Made by a program: the position numbers and the translations under genes | Notes under the pieces: model-generated | The model's input: the letters and a program-made list of their open reading frames with translations, nothing else | Databases searched by the model: none | What the model was told of the DNA's origin: nothing | Part shown: piece by piece, positions 60,143 through 64,000 of the stretch | Layout: each line of letters starts with the position of its first letter | Position numbering within the stretch: the first letter of the stretch is position 1 | DNA from: Typha latifolia | Lineage: Eukaryota > Streptophyta > Magnoliopsida > Poales > Typhaceae | Length of the DNA: 64,000 nucleotides | Assembly (NCBI GenBank): GCA_019914945.1 | Contig: CM034103.1 | Span: forward strand, 13,392,001-13,456,000 | Reading direction: 5' to 3'

Positions 60143-62099
60143 TTCAGGTACTCCTTTTCTCTTTCTAGAGTTGTAGTCTAGTTTCAATAGAGAAGGCACT
60201 GCCTGTTGATAATCCATGCAGGAATCAACTGCTTAATAATTGAGTGCTTTGGAAATGCATCTTTGAGGTTGCTAATGTTTATATGCTTAATTACAGATTG
60301 GTTATTCAAAGATGAGGCCGAGTTAATTTCTCTGATGTAGTTGAATGACATGTAAAGGTATGGTGCAAGAGAAAGGATAGGATTATTGTCAATCCAGGCT
60401 AGTTGTATCATCTATGCAAACTCTATTTACTACTTCAGAAATTTCTTGTGAAGTCTCAATTTTCCTAATCATGCTAAATTTTCTATCGTACTCGGTGGGG
60501 ATCTCTTTTTTCTTTTCTTTTTCTTTTTTCATTCTTGAAATTTGATTGATGCAGTCTCAGTGTTGCAACAAATAAGTATATTTCAAAAGGAAGTGTTTGC
60601 CCTCGTATTCAGATCTAAGCAGGAGAAGGTTTAACCAGAAAAATGTGATTTTGATTCAGTAGGTCACAAAATCATGTGAGATTTTCCTTTTCATTCTAGA
60701 GATAAGTGTGTGAGATCTGTTATTTATTAATGCCGGGAGAACATGATTTACTTTTAGTTGAGAGAGATTGACACTGCCTTAGAGATGAGGGGGGCGTCAG
60801 AGTGATTATCTCAAAAAGTATAAAAAGGTACAAAAAGCACCATGTTTTAGAGCTGGAACATTTCACAATCTATGCTCTTGAAAATACTAGAGATTTATAG
60901 GCTTCAACTATGCCTTAACTTGATTCACAATTGGTTTGTCAGATGAGTGTGAAGCCAAAGCTTGAAGCAGTAAGTTCCCTTCTCTCAGTCTCAGCTTGTT
61001 TGCTGTTCTCTTTGTTGCATTCTGAGGATAAAAATTATAGCAACTGATAGGATACTTGATTATGCACAGGTTCTTTGGCAATTTTAATTTATTATAGGGT
61101 ATTATTCCGATGAACATGAGTTGGAAAGTGAGTAATACTCTCATAGTTCCTTTCTTTCCATCTAGAAACACAATCTGAAGCACACCCTGGAGACATTACA
61201 ACATAGTGCAACTCATTACTTATCACACCGAGACCAGCCAGACAACTTCAATCTCCATTTCCTGAATATATGCATAGATATCTTTAAAGTAATTGCTACT
61301 GTAGACTGTAGTACGTACTTGGTGCACATCTCTATGGGTGATAAAGTAATTGCCACTGTTGTTCTGTAGAAATATGCACTTGTTAAGGCCCAACCATTTA
61401 GAGGACCTCTTGGACCGCCGATCAGAAATCGTCAATTTAGATTAAAACAACGCAAGTAAAGCGATTCGGGAATGATTTATGTTGTTCCAATCTCTATCTA
61501 TTAAAGGTAGATTGAAATTGAGTCAAACTAAGTTGTAATCGTTAATCAACCATCAAGTGAAACATAAAAAAAAAATCTAATTACCATTACAGTAGTATTA
61601 TAATCTGATTTGAATATAAAAGTATAGTTTAGTCATTATATTTATTTGGTGGATCCAACGGCACGTATTTGGCGACAAGGATTTTGGGATCAGGCTGACG
61701 TCGTACAGACTAGTGGTTTTATTCAGCACGGTTTTCTCAGAGGCAGAGGCAGCCTTCCGTTCAAATTTCCCATAAATTTCCAAACTCCCGAGAGAAGAAA
61801 AAGAGAGAGAAATAGAAATTTATCAGTGACCACATGGGCACGAGTGTACGAAGGCAGAAGCTAACGTAGGCACCCAGATCTGGGGCGCACGTTAGGGAGG
61901 CTTAGATTATCAAATTACGATGCACCGTACATCAACATGCAACGAAGAAGCGGCGCATTTTAGATGAAATTCAGAGGAAAAACCAAATATTTACAGGAAA
62001 CCAAACTACTGGAGCCTTGGAGGGAAGGATTTTAAAAACAAAAACTTAAAATTAAAAAAAAAAAAAAAAGAAGAAAAAAACGATTTTGAGTGAGAATTT
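60143..62099. other. Intergenic sequence, no gene seen
   Basis: The left part is the 3' region of the Snapin-like gene. The remainder is AT-rich with a pure A run at 62055-62069, just beyond the 3' end of the minus-strand DUF1645-like gene. The block 61640-61900 is less AT-rich and leader-like but has no recognisable coding sequence. Confidence 0.45.
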
Positions 62100-63050
62100 T
62101 CAAAACTTTTTTTCAAATTTTGAAACCTCTTCCGAGTTGGAAGTAATGGAAGCGGAGGTCTTACTCTTGAACCCGGTTCGGACCGGCTTTTTTTTGTGCT
62201 GGGGCGAGAAGAGCTGGCCGAAGGCGAAGACTGAGACCGACTTCCCCGAGCCGCGGAGCGAGCAGACCGGGTTGAACCGGAAGCCGGCCGAGTTGGACCG
62301 CTCCATCCCCCTGAACCGGGGTCGAGGGCCGCCGCCGTGGAAGCTTCCGGGCGAGCTCGAGCTCCGCTCCAAGCCCTGGAACACCACCCTCCCCGAGGAA
62401 CTCATCCGAGGGCTCTCCGCCGACGCCGGGGAGGACGAGGGGGAGGAGGACCGCCGGATCGGCCGGGGGCGCACGTGGCGGAGGCGCGGAGGGGGGTTTT
62501 CCGAGGAGGAAGGGGAGGGGGAGGAGATCGAGTCGGGATCCAGGTCGCGGAGGAGCGGGAGGTCGAAGGACGGTTCGGTCGCGGCGGATCTAGGATTAGT
62601 GTTACGGTGGAGGAAGCTCCGTAGGAATCTAGGGTTGGGTTTCCTGAGCGGCTTCTCGTGGTCCGTGTTCGCGGCTTGGGGCTTCTTGAGGCGGAGGAGG
62701 AGCTCCCTCCACCGGCTCGAGCACCGCGGCGCGCTGGGGGAGAAGACTTCCGGGGGTCCGGATTCCGAGACTTCCACCGGTCCGAGATCCGTCTCCTCCA
62801 GCCCCGCCGCGGACGGATGGAGCGGGACCAGCTTCCCTCCAGAGAAGAGCTCGTCAGCGGGGAGCATCGCGATGGGATCATCATCGACACGGAACTCGAA
62901 CTCAGCGGGGTCCTTCTCGCCTCCGCCGACCGGGTCCTCCGTCTCCGGCGTGGTTTCGCAGGGGAAGGAGACCCTAGGGCTGAGACATCCATAAGAGGGG
63001 AGGAGGACCTCCGGCGAGACGGCAACGCTGTTCGCGACTACGGAGGCCAT
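62100..63050 (-). CDS. DUF1645-like serine/arginine-rich plant protein
   Basis: Single-exon protein of 316 residues, very GC-rich. Features in order: an acidic/hydrophobic core motif AEFEFRVDD..LPADELFSGGKLVPL at about residues 50-75, like the ADELF.GGKI.PL motif of DUF1645 proteins; RWRELLLRLKK near residue 112; a long low-complexity Ser/Pro/Arg region (about 150-235); and a C-terminal RGMERSNSAG..VCSLRGSGKSVSVFAFGQLF block that I recall from uncharacterised plant proteins. No signal peptide or membrane segment. Rice and Arabidopsis members of this kind are linked to growth and stress responses, but the molecular role is unknown. Large open frames on the opposite strand and other frames are by-products of the GC-rich codons. 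Confidence 0.75.
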   Translation of the reverse strand: MASVVANSVAVSPEVLLPSYGCLSPRVSFPCETTPETEDPVGGGEKDPAEFEFRVDDDPIAMLPADELFSGGKLVPLHPSAAGLEETDLGPVEVSESGPPEVFSPSAPRCSSRWRELLLRLKKPQAANTDHEKPLRKPNPRFLRSFLHRNTNPRSAATEPSFDLPLLRDLDPDSISSPSPSSSENPPPRLRHVRPRPIRRSSSPSSSPASAESPRMSSSGRVVFQGLERSSSSPGSFHGGGPRPRFRGMERSNSAGFRFNPVCSLRGSGKSVSVFAFGQLFSPQHKKKPVRTGFKSKTSASITSNSEEVSKFEKKF

Positions 63051-63125
63051 CGGAGACCATTAACGGCGAAAAGTATCGGCAATAATAACTCACCCCGATG
63101 AACGGAAAGAGTAGCGGAGCAAGAG

Positions 63126-63134
63126 AATTTATAT
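63126..63134 (-). promoter_or_regulatory. Probable TATA box of the DUF1645-like gene
   Basis: On the minus strand it reads ATATAAATT, about 75 bases before the ATG at 63050, a usual distance for a short leader. Confidence 0.45.
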
Positions 63135-63139
63135 TGCGG

Positions 63140-64000
63140 TTTGCACCCATTTTACCTATTCTCGCTCACGTTTGACGCGCGCGAATAGGTAAGTGACACG
63201 TAGTAACCCGATGATTAATTGTCGTGATAAAAAATTAGTCGAGTTTATTGTTAACTAAATTGAAACCTTTTCATTTGGCATATATATCATCTAATGCTCA
63301 TGCTTTTTTGGATACATAACACATAATTGCCTAGTTGCATCCATGACAAAAGAGTGTTGGATCACTATACACTCGAGTCCAAATCTATTATACCTACCAC
63401 TCCATATAGTATGCATGTGAATATGTTATGTGATGCTGGGGCTAAAGCATATGCTTTAGACATGACCCACTTTTTCTCTCTCCATGGAGACAACCCAAGC
63501 TTTTAGGACATGGAACATGGCATCTTTTATCTCTTTCCTCATGTCCTCACCCTTCACTCCATAAAGGTAACTATTATAATACATTCCGATTGGATCTTTG
63601 TACCCACTCTTCTACTAAATTTTTTATACAAAGACAAAGTGAGCATAATATTATGTGGCAGGTGTGGAAATGTATTGTGTTAAGTTTAAACATGTCCTTC
63701 AGTCGACTCGTTAGCTAACTTAGGAAAAAATTAATGTTATTGGCGCTTATGGTAACCGAGGCAGTTAAGTAATATAATACAATTTTCTTAATTTTTTTTA
63801 AAAATTATATAGAAACATGTGAGCTTCTACGGCGTATGGGAGGATCAGGAAAAGGTCTGGTCCTACGACCTTGTGCTAACTAATGAATATTTTAAGAACT
63901 TCTATATCAAAATTACGATACCTAATCTCTCTAATCTCCTCATTCGGAGGGACTAATGATGCTCCAGAGGTGAGATGGGAGGGATAGAGAGCTCTTGTAA
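63140..64000. other. AT-rich upstream sequence, no gene seen
   Basis: Holds the presumed promoter of the DUF1645-like gene. No coding sequence, RNA gene or clear repeat was recognised to the end of the window. Confidence 0.45.

Noticed and set aside
62055..62069. Poly-A run next to the single-exon DUF1645-like gene, suggesting a retrogene
   Set aside because: For a minus-strand gene a retroposed poly(A) tail would appear as T on the plus strand; this run is A on the plus strand. No target duplication was seen.
62086..62994. 302-residue plus-strand open frame opposite the DUF1645-like gene
   Set aside because: It is a shadow of the GC-rich minus-strand gene: Gly/Arg/Glu-rich, no family resemblance, and it reads into the A-rich 3' flank. 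The minus-strand frame has recognisable conserved motifs and a TATA box.

Overview
This is nuclear DNA from a flowering plant. The genes are split by many GT..AG introns, the proteins belong to plant-specific families (HAK/KUP potassium transporter, SAUR, CHUP1-like, chloroplast-type PPR, UDP-arabinose 4-epimerase), and the spaces between genes are AT-rich with microsatellites and transposon remains. Two intronless genes (the SAUR and the serine-rich DUF1645-like gene) are very GC-rich while the multi-exon genes are AT-rich. Such a split is common in monocots, so a monocot is the best guess, but this is inference.

Layout. 1-1.96 kb: empty AT-rich sequence. 2.0-8.2 kb (+): a nine-exon HAK/KUP/KT potassium transporter; its leader carries two 15-unit TC tracts inside an upstream ORF, and a SINE sits in intron 7. 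9.07-9.45 kb (-): a SAUR gene, followed by a GC-rich spacer with G-boxes and a MITE-like element. 13.0-33.5 kb (-): one 19-exon myotubularin-type phosphoinositide 3-phosphatase gene. Its introns hold a decayed hAT transposon, a short deletion derivative of the same family, a second hAT-type element that carries a receptor-kinase gene fragment, a 60-bp minisatellite and a perfect 22-bp fold-back. 34.5-34.7 kb: tRNA-Asp(GTC) and tRNA-Arg(CCG), tail to tail. 35.3-38.6 kb (-): a CHUP1/IPGA1-like protein. 40.0-40.8 kb: a transposon-like relic with a trace of a kinase catalytic loop. 41.7-48.0 kb (+): a nine-exon chloroplast-type PPR protein resembling Arabidopsis EMB2279. 51.2-56.5 kb (+): a MUR4-type UDP-arabinose 4-epimerase. 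57.5-58.7 kb (-): the 25-residue ribosomal protein eL41, head to head with a Snapin-like BLOC-1 subunit at 58.9-60.1 kb (+). 62.1-63.05 kb (-): the DUF1645-like protein.

The genes are ordinary single-copy eukaryotic neighbours with no operon logic. Exon boundaries were set by hand, using GT/AG sites, reading phase and remembered protein family sequences. In every multi-exon model the phases close and the total length is a multiple of three: 742, 826, 783, 1099, 412, 25 and 151 residues. I found no convincing new biochemical system. The best leads are the gene-carrying hAT element, the intronic fold-back, the TC-repeat upstream ORF of the potassium transporter, the intronic minisatellite and the compact eL41/Snapin divergent promoter.
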